DNA of 64,000 nucleotides from positions 1-64,000 of the forward strand of contig CACWHI010000001.1 of assembly GCA_902760595.1 (NCBI GenBank), in the 5' to 3' direction. Source of the DNA: an uncultured Eubacteriales bacterium. GTDB lineage: Bacteria > Bacillota > Clostridia > Christensenellales > Aristaeellaceae. Made by a program: the position numbers and the translations under genes. The number at the start of each line of letters is the position of its first letter. Within the stretch, counting starts at the first letter, position 1. Below, in pieces: positions 27,414 through 35,786 of this stretch. A model generated the notes under the pieces. It made no database searches, was not told the origin of the DNA, and saw nothing but the letters and a program-made list of their open reading frames with translations.

Positions 27414-28532
27414 ATGAAAATCGTACTCAAGAACCTGACGAAAATCTTCCCGAGCCGGAACAAGAAGGTGGGCGGAGAGGTCATTGCCGTCAACGATTTC
27501 GATTTTGAGATCCCGGACGGCAAGCTGATCGGCCTTTTAGGCCCCTCCGGCTGCGGAAAGAGCACCACCCTGAACCTGATCTGCGGCCTGGAGCCGCCCA
27601 CCAGCGGCCAGATCTTCTTCGGCGAGGACGACGTGACCCATCTGCCGCCGGAAAACCGCGGGGTCGGCCTGGTATTCCAGAATTACGCCCTCTATCCGCA
27701 CCTGACGGTGGAGGAGAACATCATGTTCCCGCTGCAGAACCTGCGCGGCAAGGACCGGCTGACCCGCGAGGAGATGCAGCAGCGTGTGCGGCAGGCGGCG
27801 AAGCTGGTGCAGATCGACCAGCTGATGGACCGCAAGCCCAGCGAGATGTCCGGCGGCCAGCAGCAGCGCGTGGCCATCGCGCGCGCCCTGGTCAAAATGC
27901 CGCGGGTGCTGCTGCTGGACGAGCCCCTGTCCAACCTGGACGCGCGCCTGCGCCTGCAGACCCGTGAGGAGATCCGCCGCATCCAGCAGGAAACGGGCAT
28001 CACCACCATCTTCGTCACCCACGACCAGGACGAGGCTATGAGCATCTCTGACATGATCGTGGTCATGAAGGACGGCATCGTGCAGCAGATCGGGCCGCCC
28101 CAGGAGGTGTACGACGACCCGGCCAACCTGTTCGTGGCGCAGTTCCTGGGCACTCCGCCGATCAACGTGTTCAACGCGGCCGTGAAACGGGAGACGCTGT
28201 ATATCGGCGACGAGGCGGTGCTGGAGGTTCCCGGCGTCGGCGACCGGCCCGTTTCGGCGGCCATCCGCCCCGAGGGCTTCATCCCGAAGGCGGGGGGACG
28301 GTTCGTCAGCAAGCTGGAGCGCGTGGAGGTCATGGGCCGCGACACCAGTGTGGTGTCCACCCATCCCGAAAGCCGGAATACCTTCATCCGCTCCATCGTC
28401 CCCGCCAACGCGAAGCTGGCCGCCAGCGGGGAACGGGTGAGCTTCGACCTGTACCCGAATAAGGTGTTCATCTTTGACGCGGAGACCGGCGAGCGGATCC
28501 GCTTTAAGCTGAAGGACGGGGACGCGCAATGA
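27414..28532 (+). CDS. ABC importer ATPase, UgpC/MsmK/MalK type (copy A)
   Basis: A 372-residue CUT1-type ATPase: Walker A GPSGCGKS (43-50), signature MSGGQQQRVAIARAL, Walker B VLLLDEPLSNLDA and a C-terminal TOBE-like regulatory domain (from about 240). It is very similar along its whole length to the ATPase at 40360-41466, sharing for example the starts KNLTKIFPSRNK and QNLTKIFPSRNK. It begins a tight four-gene operon (ATPase, two permeases, binding protein). The CUT1 family imports oligosaccharides, polyols or glycerol-3-phosphate-type ligands; the actual substrate is not evident. AAGGAGG lies upstream of the ATG. Confidence 0.9.
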   Translation: MKIVLKNLTKIFPSRNKKVGGEVIAVNDFDFEIPDGKLIGLLGPSGCGKSTTLNLICGLEPPTSGQIFFGEDDVTHLPPENRGVGLVFQNYALYPHLTVEENIMFPLQNLRGKDRLTREEMQQRVRQAAKLVQIDQLMDRKPSEMSGGQQQRVAIARALVKMPRVLLLDEPLSNLDARLRLQTREEIRRIQQETGITTIFVTHDQDEAMSISDMIVVMKDGIVQQIGPPQEVYDDPANLFVAQFLGTPPINVFNAAVKRETLYIGDEAVLEVPGVGDRPVSAAIRPEGFIPKAGGRFVSKLERVEVMGRDTSVVSTHPESRNTFIRSIVPANAKLAASGERVSFDLYPNKVFIFDAETGERIRFKLKDGDAQ

Positions 28533-29419
28533 AAAAGAACGACCTCAAGGGCTGGCTGTACCTGCTCCCGGCCATGCTGTTCTTAGGCGTATTCATGGTC
28601 TATCCGCTGTTCGACGTGTTGGTCTATTCCTTTGAGGAGGGCTACAATTCCGCCTCCCAGACCTATCACGGCGTGGGCCTGTACAATTACGCCTATGTGC
28701 TCCGGGATCCGTATTTCCTGCAGGCGGTGCGCAACACCTTCCTGCTGGTCATCATCACGGTGCCCGTCTCCACGGGCATCGCCCTGCTGATCTCCCTGGG
28801 GCTCAACGCCATCAAGCCGCTGCGCAACCTGTTCCAGACCGTGTACTTTCTGCCCTATGTCACCAATACGCTGGCGGTGGGCCTGGTGTTCATGATCCTG
28901 TTCAAAAAGACGGCTTATACCGACGGCCTGGTCAACCTGATGATCAAGTGGTTCGGCGGGCAGTCGGTGGACTTCATCGACGGGCCGTACTGGGCCAAGA
29001 TGTTCGTGCTGTGCTTCTACACCGTCTGGGTGGTCATGCCCTTCAAGGTGCTGATCCTGACCAGCGCGCTGGCCAGCGTGAACCCGGACTATTACAGCGC
29101 CGCCAAGATGGACGCGACGCCCGGCTGGCGCGTGTTCACCAAGATCACGCTGCCGATGATCTCGCCCATGATCTTCTACCTGGTGATCACCGGCTTTATC
29201 GGCGCGTTCAAGGCGTATTCCGACGCCATCGCCCTGTTCAGCACGGACCTGAACGCCGCCGGCATGAACACCATCGTCGGCTATGTGTACGACATGCTGT
29301 ACGGCAACAGCGGCGGTTATCCCTCCTTCGCTTCGGCCGCGGCGCTGATCCTGTTCGCGATCGTCCTCACGATCACGTGCATGAATCTGCTGATCAGCAA
29401 GAAGCACGTCCATTACTGA
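28529..29419 (+). CDS. ABC importer permease, MalF/UgpA type (copy A)
   Basis: A 296-residue membrane protein with six predicted spans and the binding-protein-dependent permease (EAA) loop around SAAKMDATPGWRVFTKITLP, which docks to the ATPase. The start overlaps the ATPase stop by four bases (ATGA). It pairs with the next permease to form the channel. Confidence 0.9.
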   Translation: MKKNDLKGWLYLLPAMLFLGVFMVYPLFDVLVYSFEEGYNSASQTYHGVGLYNYAYVLRDPYFLQAVRNTFLLVIITVPVSTGIALLISLGLNAIKPLRNLFQTVYFLPYVTNTLAVGLVFMILFKKTAYTDGLVNLMIKWFGGQSVDFIDGPYWAKMFVLCFYTVWVVMPFKVLILTSALASVNPDYYSAAKMDATPGWRVFTKITLPMISPMIFYLVITGFIGAFKAYSDAIALFSTDLNAAGMNTIVGYVYDMLYGNSGGYPSFASAAALILFAIVLTITCMNLLISKKHVHY

Positions 29420-29432
29420 GGGAGGCGAGACG

Positions 29433-30308
29433 ATGCAGACGAAACTGGATTACAAGCGGGTGGAGCGCAACGCGGCGCTGCGCCAGCGCTGCTTCACCGT
29501 CATCGATTACGTGTTCCTGACCCTCTGGGCCGTGATGGTGCTGTTTCCCTTCTACTGGATGCTGCTGACCTCCGTCAAGAGCTACAGCGCGTACAACTCG
29601 GAATACATCCCGCAGTTCTTTACCCTGTCGCCGACCTTCCAGAACTATGTGGACGCCTTTACGGCGGTGCCGCTGGCCAAGTACTTCCTGAACACGATCA
29701 TCTTCACGGTGCTGACCACCGGGCTCATGATGGTCGTCATCATCCCCGCGGCCTTCGCCTTCGCCCGGCTGGAGTTCAAGGGCAAGCAGCTGGCCTTCAC
29801 CGTCTTCCTGTCGCTCATGATGATCCCCAACGAGCTGGTGGTGATCACTAACTTCGTCACCATCACCAACCTGCGCCTGCGCAACACCTTCACCGGCCTG
29901 ATCCTGCCGTCGGTGACCTCGGTCTTTTACATCTACCTGCTCAAGGAAAGTTTTGAGCAGATCCCGGACGAGCTGTACCGGGCGGCGAGGGTGGACGGCA
30001 CCACGGACTTCGAGTACCTGACCCGCGTCATGATCCCCATCAGCAAGCCGACGCTGGTGACCATCGTCATCCTGAAGGTCATCGAGTGCTGGAACTCCTA
30101 CGTCTGGCCGCGGCTGATCACCGACAATCCGAATTACTACCTGGTGTCCAACGGCATCCAGGAGATCCGTGAAAACGGCTTCGGGCGCGAGAATATCCCG
30201 GCTATGATGGCGGCGGTGGTCGTCATCTCCGTGCCGCTGATCATCCTCTTCCTCGTGTTCCATAAAAAGATCATGGCCGGCGTGTCCAGGGGAGGGCTCA
30301 AGGGATGA
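29433..30308 (+). CDS. ABC importer permease, MalG/UgpE type (copy A)
   Basis: A 291-residue membrane protein, six spans, EAA loop YRAARVDGTTDFEYLTRVMI. It is similar to the minus-strand permease at 38506-39408: both end in MAGVSRGGLKG or MSGVSRSGIKG. GAGGCGAG precedes the ATG, and its stop overlaps the binding-protein start by four bases. Confidence 0.9.
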   Translation: MQTKLDYKRVERNAALRQRCFTVIDYVFLTLWAVMVLFPFYWMLLTSVKSYSAYNSEYIPQFFTLSPTFQNYVDAFTAVPLAKYFLNTIIFTVLTTGLMMVVIIPAAFAFARLEFKGKQLAFTVFLSLMMIPNELVVITNFVTITNLRLRNTFTGLILPSVTSVFYIYLLKESFEQIPDELYRAARVDGTTDFEYLTRVMIPISKPTLVTIVILKVIECWNSYVWPRLITDNPNYYLVSNGIQEIRENGFGRENIPAMMAAVVVISVPLIILFLVFHKKIMAGVSRGGLKG

Positions 30309-31909
30309 AAAACCGAAAGAAGCTTCTGGCGCTCCTCCTGCTCCTCAGCCTGTGCGTGACGCTGACCGGCTGCCACGGCTCGCAGAATTCCAGCGCCTTC
30401 GTGATCCCGCAGCAGCTGGATGACAGCCGCAGCTTTGAAGTGACCTTCTGGGCGAAGAACGATACCAACAAGGTGCAGACCGCCGTATATGAGAAGGCCA
30501 TCTCGGACTTTGAGGCCCTCTATCCGAACATCAGGGTCAAAATGCGCCTGTACTCGGACTACGGCCGCATCTACAACGACGTCATCACCAACATCGCCAC
30601 GAAGACCACGCCGGACGTGTGCATCACCTATCCGGACCATATCGCCACCTACCTGACCGGCAGCAATGTGATCGTGCCGCTGGACGAGCTGTTCGACGAC
30701 GCGCGCTACGGCCTGGGCGGGAGCGAGCTGCGCTTTGACAGCCCCAAGCGCGCGGAGGTGGTGCCGCAGTTCCTGAACGAGTGCGTCATCGGCGGGCATT
30801 ATTACGCGCTGCCCTACATGCGCTCCACCGAGGCGTGCTACATCAACAAGACCTATGTGGAAAAGCTGGGCTATACCGTGCCGGACGTCCTGACCTGGGA
30901 CTGGATCTGGGAGGTGTCCGACGCGGCGACCGCGAAGGATGAGGAGGGAAACTACCTGGTCAACGGCCAGAAGGTGATGATCCCCTTCATCTACAAATCC
31001 ACGGACAATATGATGATCCACCTGCTCAGGCAGAGCGGGGGCGGCTACTCCACGGATCAGGGCGAGATCCTGATCTTCAACGACGTGACGAAGCAGCACC
31101 TGCTGACCGTTTCCGAGCACGTGAAGAACGGGGCGTTCTCCACCTTCAAGATCTCCAGCTACCCCGGCAACTTCCTGAACGCCGGGCAGTGCATCTTCGC
31201 CATCGACTCCACGGCCGGAGCCACCTGGATGGGCACGGACGCGCCGCTCATGGATATCGCCGCCGACAAGGTGGTGCCCTTCGAGACGGTGGTGCGGATG
31301 ATCCCTCAGATCGACCCGGAGCAGCCGCGGATGATCTCGCAGGGGCCGTCCATCTGCGTGTTCAACAAGACGGATCCCCAGCAGGTGCTGGCCAGCTGGC
31401 TGTTCGCGCAGTTCCTGATCACCAACGAGGTCCAGATCGGCTATGCCGAGACCGAGGGCTATGTGCCCGTCACCCTGAAGGCGCAGCGGACGCCGGAATA
31501 CCAGGATTACCTGAGCCGGTCCGGCGAGGACAACGATACGCACTATTACGTCAAGATCGACGCGACCAAACTGCTGATCGATCACACGGCGGATACCTTC
31601 GTGACGCCGGTCTTCAACGGCTCCGCCTCCCTGCGCGACGCGGCGGGGCAGCTGATCGAGGAGGTCGCCAAGGCGACCAGGCGCAAGAAGACGGTGGACG
31701 ACGCCTTCATCGACTCCGTGTATAACCAGGTGAACTCCCTCTACCGCCTGGACCAGATCGCCGTGTCCAGCGGCGCGGAGGAGACCGATACGGAGGATAT
31801 GGGCCCCCTGCCAGGCACCGCGGTGACGCTGCTCTGCGCGCTGGCGGCGGCCTGGGTGCTGATGGGCGTGTACGCCCTGCGGCAGAGGCTGAAAAAACGT
31901 AAAACCTGA
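30305..31909 (+). CDS. ABC importer substrate-binding lipoprotein with C-terminal membrane anchor (copy A)
   Basis: A 534-residue family-1 extracellular solute-binding protein. It has a lipoprotein signal (LLLLSLCVTLTGC, Cys24) and a typical fold start (FEVTFWAKNDTNK, FEALYPNIRVKM). It shares with the minus-strand paralogue the segments YPDH and ISQGPSICVF. Unusually it also ends in a hydrophobic span (AVTLLCALAAAWVLMGVYAL) and a basic tail RQRLKKRKT, so the mature protein would be tied to the membrane at both ends. That extra anchor is rare in this family. Ligand unknown. It is the last gene of the copy A operon. Confidence 0.88.
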   Translation: MKNRKKLLALLLLLSLCVTLTGCHGSQNSSAFVIPQQLDDSRSFEVTFWAKNDTNKVQTAVYEKAISDFEALYPNIRVKMRLYSDYGRIYNDVITNIATKTTPDVCITYPDHIATYLTGSNVIVPLDELFDDARYGLGGSELRFDSPKRAEVVPQFLNECVIGGHYYALPYMRSTEACYINKTYVEKLGYTVPDVLTWDWIWEVSDAATAKDEEGNYLVNGQKVMIPFIYKSTDNMMIHLLRQSGGGYSTDQGEILIFNDVTKQHLLTVSEHVKNGAFSTFKISSYPGNFLNAGQCIFAIDSTAGATWMGTDAPLMDIAADKVVPFETVVRMIPQIDPEQPRMISQGPSICVFNKTDPQQVLASWLFAQFLITNEVQIGYAETEGYVPVTLKAQRTPEYQDYLSRSGEDNDTHYYVKIDATKLLIDHTADTFVTPVFNGSASLRDAAGQLIEEVAKATRRKKTVDDAFIDSVYNQVNSLYRLDQIAVSSGAEETDTEDMGPLPGTAVTLLCALAAAWVLMGVYALRQRLKKRKT

Positions 31910-31919
31910 CAATTTTCTA

Positions 31920-31948
31920 TTTACTTCAAGGGGAAAAGTGGGTATAAT
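31920..31948 (+). promoter_or_regulatory. Promoter of the secreted OB-fold-like protein gene
   Basis: TTTACT (31920-31925), 17 bases, TATAAT (31943-31948). It gives this gene a transcript separate from the upstream importer operon. Confidence 0.75.
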
Positions 31949-31952
31949 AAGG

Positions 31953-31972
31953 GCAGTTCCCGAAGGAACTGC
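31953..31972 (+). promoter_or_regulatory. 5' leader hairpin
   Basis: GCAGTTCC and GGAACTGC form an eight-base stem with a CGAA loop just after the promoter, near the expected 5' end of the mRNA. There is no T run, so it is more likely an mRNA-stabilising element than a terminator. Confidence 0.45.
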
Positions 31973-32016
31973 TGACTGTGTCAGCGTTTCCCAATTGAGA
32001 AAGGAGATTGATACCT

Positions 32017-32721
32017 ATGAAAAAGCTGATTGCGATCTCTCTGATGCTGACTGTGCTTGCCGGTGCCTGCGCCGTGATGGCGGAAGGCGCGGCGGTCATG
32101 AGCCATGCCGACTATGTTGCGGCTGAGCTGGATACCGAAGTGACCGTGGAGACCTATGTCCAGGCCAAGCAGAGCTGGTGGGACAACAAGGCCACTATCT
32201 ACACCCAGGCTGCCGACGGCGCGTATTTCATCTATGAAATGCCGATCTCCCAGGAAGATTACGACAAGCTGGTTCCCGGCACCAAGATCAAGGTGACCGG
32301 CTACAAGGCTGAGTGGAGCGGCGAGGTTGAGATCACCGATGCGAAGTACGAAGTGGTGGAAGGCGACACCTTCGTTGCCGAGGCTGCTGACGTGACTGCG
32401 CTGCTGGGCACCGACGAGCTGGTTGCCCATCAGAACGAGCTGGTGTCCTTCAAGGGCATGACCATTGAAGCCTATGACGAGACCGGCGCGGCTTTCGCTT
32501 ACAAGAATGCCAACGACAAGACCGACGACCTGTATTTCAAAGCTTCCAAGGACGGCAAGACCTATGACTTCTGCGTGGAGTTCTATCTCTGCGGCAAGGA
32601 TACCGACGTGTACAAGGCTGTCGAAGCGCTGAAGGTCGGCGACGTGGTCGATATGGAGGGCTTCCTGTACTGGTACAATGGCGCGAACCCCCACATCACT
32701 TCTGTGAAGGCCGCCCAGTAA
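32017..32721 (+). CDS. Small secreted protein with OB-fold-like domains
   Basis: About 234 residues with a signal peptide (MKKLIAISLMLTVLAGACA, ending near AVMAEG). The ATG at 32017 is chosen over the TTG at 32008 because AAAGGAG is properly spaced and the signal peptide then starts cleanly. The mature part contains two beta-rich segments with the pattern seen in OB-fold 'nucleic acid binding' modules: VTVETYVQAKQSWWDNKATI ending KVTGYKAEWSGEVEITDAKY, and LVSFKGMTIEAY ending VVDMEGFLYWYN. Domain identification is by eye. It has its own promoter and terminator and lower GC than its neighbours, consistent with high expression. It is a likely partner of the adjacent importer. Confidence 0.65.
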   Translation: MKKLIAISLMLTVLAGACAVMAEGAAVMSHADYVAAELDTEVTVETYVQAKQSWWDNKATIYTQAADGAYFIYEMPISQEDYDKLVPGTKIKVTGYKAEWSGEVEITDAKYEVVEGDTFVAEAADVTALLGTDELVAHQNELVSFKGMTIEAYDETGAAFAYKNANDKTDDLYFKASKDGKTYDFCVEFYLCGKDTDVYKAVEALKVGDVVDMEGFLYWYNGANPHITSVKAAQ

Positions 32722-32736
32722 TCCATTGCTCAGCTG

Positions 32737-32760
32737 ACTCCTCCTTCGGGAGGAGTTTTT
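32737..32760 (+). terminator. Intrinsic terminator with UUCG loop
   Basis: Perfect stem ACTCCTCC (32737-32744) / GGAGGAGT (32749-32756) closed by a TTCG tetraloop, followed by five T bases. Confidence 0.93.
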
Positions 32761-32803
32761 ATGTTTCAGTTGAGGATGCTAAAAGCATAGAGGAGATCGA
32801 GCA

Positions 32804-33745
32804 TTGTTTGAAGCCGTATTGAAGGAGATCCGGGATCACGACACTATCATCCTCCACCGCCATCATCACCCAGACGGGGACGCGCTGGGCAGCCAGATCG
32901 GGCTCAGGCACCTGATCCTGCGTAACTTTCCCGGAAAGCGCGTGTACATGGTGGGAGATGAGGCGGGCCGCTATGCCTTTATGGCCGGCTCCGTGATGGA
33001 TGAGGTCGACGACACGCTGTACCCGCGGGCGCTGGCCGTGATCCTGGATACGTCCGCGCGGGCGCTGATCAGCGACGAACGGTATCAGCAGGCCCACCGC
33101 ACGGTCCGGCTCGACCACCACCTGTTCGTGGAGAAGATCGCGGACGTGGAGGTGGACGACAGCAGCTATGAAAGCTGCTGCGGCCTGGTGACGGGCATGG
33201 CGATGGAATGCGGCTGGGCCCTGACCCCTGAGGCCGCGACGGCCCTGTATACCGGCATGGTGACGGACTCCGGCCGCTTCCGCTACGACGCGACCACAGC
33301 CCGCACCTTCCGCCTGGCCGCCTGGCTGATGGAGCAGCCCATCGATACGGAAAAGCTGTACCATGACCTGTATGCCATGGACCTGAAGGAGCTGCGCCTC
33401 CGGGCGGCGTTCGTCGGCAGGATCCGCCTGACGGAGCGGGGCGTCGCCTATACGATCACGACGGCGGAGGAGCTCGCGGCGCTGGACTGCGATTCCTTCA
33501 CCGCGTCGCGCGGCATGGTCGGCGTGATGGCGGACGTGCGCGGCGTGGATATCTGGGTCAACTTTACGGAAACGGACCGGGGGATCCTCTGCGAGCTGCG
33601 CTCCGGCCCGTACAACATCAACCCGATCGCGGTGAAATACGGCGGCGGGGGACACGCGAAGGCCAGCGGGGCGACCCTGAAGAGCTGGGACGAGGTCCAC
33701 AGCATGCTCGACGATCTCGACAAGATGATGGGAGGGAACGCATGA
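32804..33745 (+). CDS. nrnA: DHH/DHHA1 phosphoesterase, NrnA-type oligoribonuclease / pAp phosphatase
   Basis: A 313-residue cytoplasmic protein of the NrnA family, which degrades 2-5 nucleotide RNAs from the end and dephosphorylates pAp with Mn2+. Motif I is HHPDGDALGS (Asp24, Asp26), motif II Asp82 in AVILDTS, motif III the DHH triad at 104-106 and the DHHA1 glycine motif is GGGGHAKASG near the C-terminus. All metal ligands are present. It starts at a TTG (32804) with GAGGAG upstream. The next gene is a paralogue whose start overlaps this stop by four bases, so the two are translated together. Confidence 0.88.
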   Translation: MFEAVLKEIRDHDTIILHRHHHPDGDALGSQIGLRHLILRNFPGKRVYMVGDEAGRYAFMAGSVMDEVDDTLYPRALAVILDTSARALISDERYQQAHRTVRLDHHLFVEKIADVEVDDSSYESCCGLVTGMAMECGWALTPEAATALYTGMVTDSGRFRYDATTARTFRLAAWLMEQPIDTEKLYHDLYAMDLKELRLRAAFVGRIRLTERGVAYTITTAEELAALDCDSFTASRGMVGVMADVRGVDIWVNFTETDRGILCELRSGPYNINPIAVKYGGGGHAKASGATLKSWDEVHSMLDDLDKMMGGNA

Positions 33746-34728
33746 ACCGGGAAATCATCCGGCAGATCACGGAAAAGATCGAAAGCTATGACAGGATCAT
33801 GCTGTTCCGCCATATCCGCATGGACGGCGACTGCGTGGGCGCGACCAAGGGCCTGCGGGAGATCCTGCGGCTGACGTATCCGGACAAGGAGATCCTGATC
33901 GTGGACGGCCAGACCTCGGAATTCCTGGCTTTCGTGGGCGAGGACGACGCGCCCGTGCCGGACGGGTATTACCGGTCCGCCCTGGGCATCGTCATCGACG
34001 TGGCGGAGCGCTCGCGCATCTCCAATCAGAAATACGCGCTGTGCCGTGAGCTGATCAAGATCGACCACCATATCGAAACGGATCCCTACGGCAGGATCAA
34101 TTGGGTGGAGGAGGACCGCCCCTCCGCCTGCGAGATGGTCGCCGCGCTGTACGCCGCCAACCGGGAGGCCTGGAAGATCAGCCCCCTGGCCGCGACCTAT
34201 GTTTATCTGGGTATGGTCACGGATACGGGGCGCTTCCGCTTCGGCGGCGTCAACGGCGACACTATGCGCCTGGCCGGGATGCTGCTGGACCAGGGCGTCG
34301 ATACGGAGACCCTGTACGCGCAGCTCTACCTGAAGGATTACGAATCCCTGAAATTCAGGGCCTATGTGTACGAGCACATGGAGCGCACGCCCGGCGGCGC
34401 GGCATACATCTATGTCGACCGTGACATGCAGCGGGAATTCGGCCTGAGCTTTGAGGCGGCCTGCAATGTGATCAGCTACCTGGAGGGCATCCGCGAATGC
34501 CTCTGCTGGATCGCCTTCATCGAGAGCGACCATCCGGAAGACGGCATCCGCGTGCGCCTGCGCTCCCGCTTCATGACCATCAACGACGTGGCGGAGCGCC
34601 ATCACGGCGGCGGCCACGCCTGCGCCAGCGGCGCGACGGTATACAGCCGGGAGGAGGCGGAGCAGCTGGTCCGCGAGGCGGACGAATCGGTCAGGAAATA
34701 CAAATCCCAAAACACAGGATGGCTGTGA
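33742..34728 (+). CDS. Second DHH/DHHA1 phosphoesterase (diverged NrnA paralogue)
   Basis: A 328-residue paralogue of the preceding protein. Metal-binding motifs remain: RHIRMDGDCVGA (His24, Asp28, Asp30; the usual Pro of motif I is Met), Asp86 in GIVIDVAER, DHH at 108-110, and the DHHA1 motif HHGGGHACASG. It should be an active phosphoesterase, but substitutions around motif I and low overall similarity suggest a different substrate, possibly longer or differently capped oligonucleotides or a cyclic dinucleotide product. It overlaps the upstream gene (ATGA), pointing to joint action or a heteromer. Confidence 0.8.
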   Translation: MNREIIRQITEKIESYDRIMLFRHIRMDGDCVGATKGLREILRLTYPDKEILIVDGQTSEFLAFVGEDDAPVPDGYYRSALGIVIDVAERSRISNQKYALCRELIKIDHHIETDPYGRINWVEEDRPSACEMVAALYAANREAWKISPLAATYVYLGMVTDTGRFRFGGVNGDTMRLAGMLLDQGVDTETLYAQLYLKDYESLKFRAYVYEHMERTPGGAAYIYVDRDMQREFGLSFEAACNVISYLEGIRECLCWIAFIESDHPEDGIRVRLRSRFMTINDVAERHHGGGHACASGATVYSREEAEQLVREADESVRKYKSQNTGWL

Positions 34729-34732
34729 ATCA

Positions 34733-34777
34733 ATAACAGAGGCCGCTGCGGAAACGCAGCGGCCTCTGTTCTGTTAT
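34733..34777. terminator. Strong hairpin between convergent genes
   Basis: Perfect 16-base arms AACAGAGGCCGCTGCG (34735-34750) and the reverse complement (34755-34770) with a GAAA loop. It separates the DHH operon (plus) from the OB-fold operon (minus). Neither strand has a long T run, but position and stability suggest a bidirectional terminator. Confidence 0.75.
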
Positions 34778-34788
34778 ATAGCCCAGTT

Positions 34789-35769
34789 TTACTTGGTGTA
34801 GGTGCAGCCCTTATCGAATTCGATGGTGCCGTTGTAGTTCTTGATGGTACCGGTCACGGTGATGGTATCGCCTTCGGCCAGGTCTTCGCCGCCGGCAAGA
34901 CGGTAGCATTGCACGGTATAGCCTTCCAGGCTGGGAACATCGATGTTGACAGTGATGTTCTTATAATCAGCGCTGTAGGCGGAGGGGATCGCGGTGATCA
35001 CGCCGGTCATGGTGGATTCACGGCTCATGGCAGCGCCGGCTTCCAGCGTGTAGGCATAACCGGCCACGCGGGCGCTCTGGCAGGATTCCACGGGGATGAC
35101 GACGCAGCCGGCGTCGAACTCGATGGTGCCCTTGTAGTTCTTGATCACGCCGAAGACGCCGATCTCGTCGCCTTCCTTGAGCTCGGCAATGCCCTCGCCC
35201 TTCAGACGGTAGCACTGGATGATCTTGTCAGCCAGGTCGCCCACCTGGATGTTGACGGTGATGTTGCCGTACTGCTCGCTGTAGGCGGAGGGGATGGCCA
35301 CGACCTTGCCGTGCAGCGCGGTGGCGCCGGGCAGCTTGGCCTGGTCTTCCAGCGTGTAGGCGACTTCAACGATCTCTTCTTCGGTCAAGATGTCCAGGTT
35401 GATGGCGGCGGGCACGAAGCGGTCGAAGGAGATGGAGAGGCTGTCGGTGCCGTCGGTGATGGTGGCGGTCAGCACATAGTGCACTTCCTTGGTGTTGTCT
35501 TCATCCACGTCGATCTTTACCATGCCGTTGTCGAGGCGGGTGACGGTGATGGTGTCGGAATCGGTGGTCCACTCAACGATGTAGGGATCACCGTCAGAAG
35601 GCACGGAACCCACCAGTTCATAGTCCTTCGGGGTGCTCTGGGGCTTGTTCTTGTACATGAGGTTGATGTAGCTGCGAGCATCCTTGAGACCCTGGTTTTC
35701 TTCAGCGACGGCAGCGCCGATGCTCAGCACCAGGCACAGCGCCAGAAGCAGTGCAAACAGTTTTTTCAT
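34789..35769 (-). CDS. Secreted protein with an Ig-like and two OB-fold-like repeats
   Basis: About 326 residues. The signal peptide is MKKLFALLLALCLVLSIGAAVA; the start at 35769 is favoured because AAAGGAG is eight bases away. A beta-rich Ig-like segment (about 40-135) is followed by two closely related OB-fold-like repeats sharing VxAIPSAYS, ITVNI, QCYRL and TIEF (VVAIPSAYSEQYGNITVNI and VITAIPSAYSADYKNITVNI). Such exported OB modules can bind nucleic acid or sugars. The gene is the last of the minus-strand importer operon, 17 bases after the nuclease-like gene, so it probably works with those products outside the cell. Domain names are my reading of the pattern, not a search result. Confidence 0.65.
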   Translation of the reverse strand: MKKLFALLLALCLVLSIGAAVAEENQGLKDARSYINLMYKNKPQSTPKDYELVGSVPSDGDPYIVEWTTDSDTITVTRLDNGMVKIDVDEDNTKEVHYVLTATITDGTDSLSISFDRFVPAAINLDILTEEEIVEVAYTLEDQAKLPGATALHGKVVAIPSAYSEQYGNITVNIQVGDLADKIIQCYRLKGEGIAELKEGDEIGVFGVIKNYKGTIEFDAGCVVIPVESCQSARVAGYAYTLEAGAAMSRESTMTGVITAIPSAYSADYKNITVNIDVPSLEGYTVQCYRLAGGEDLAEGDTITVTGTIKNYNGTIEFDKGCTYTK

Positions 35770-35786
35770 GTTCATTCTCCTTTGTG

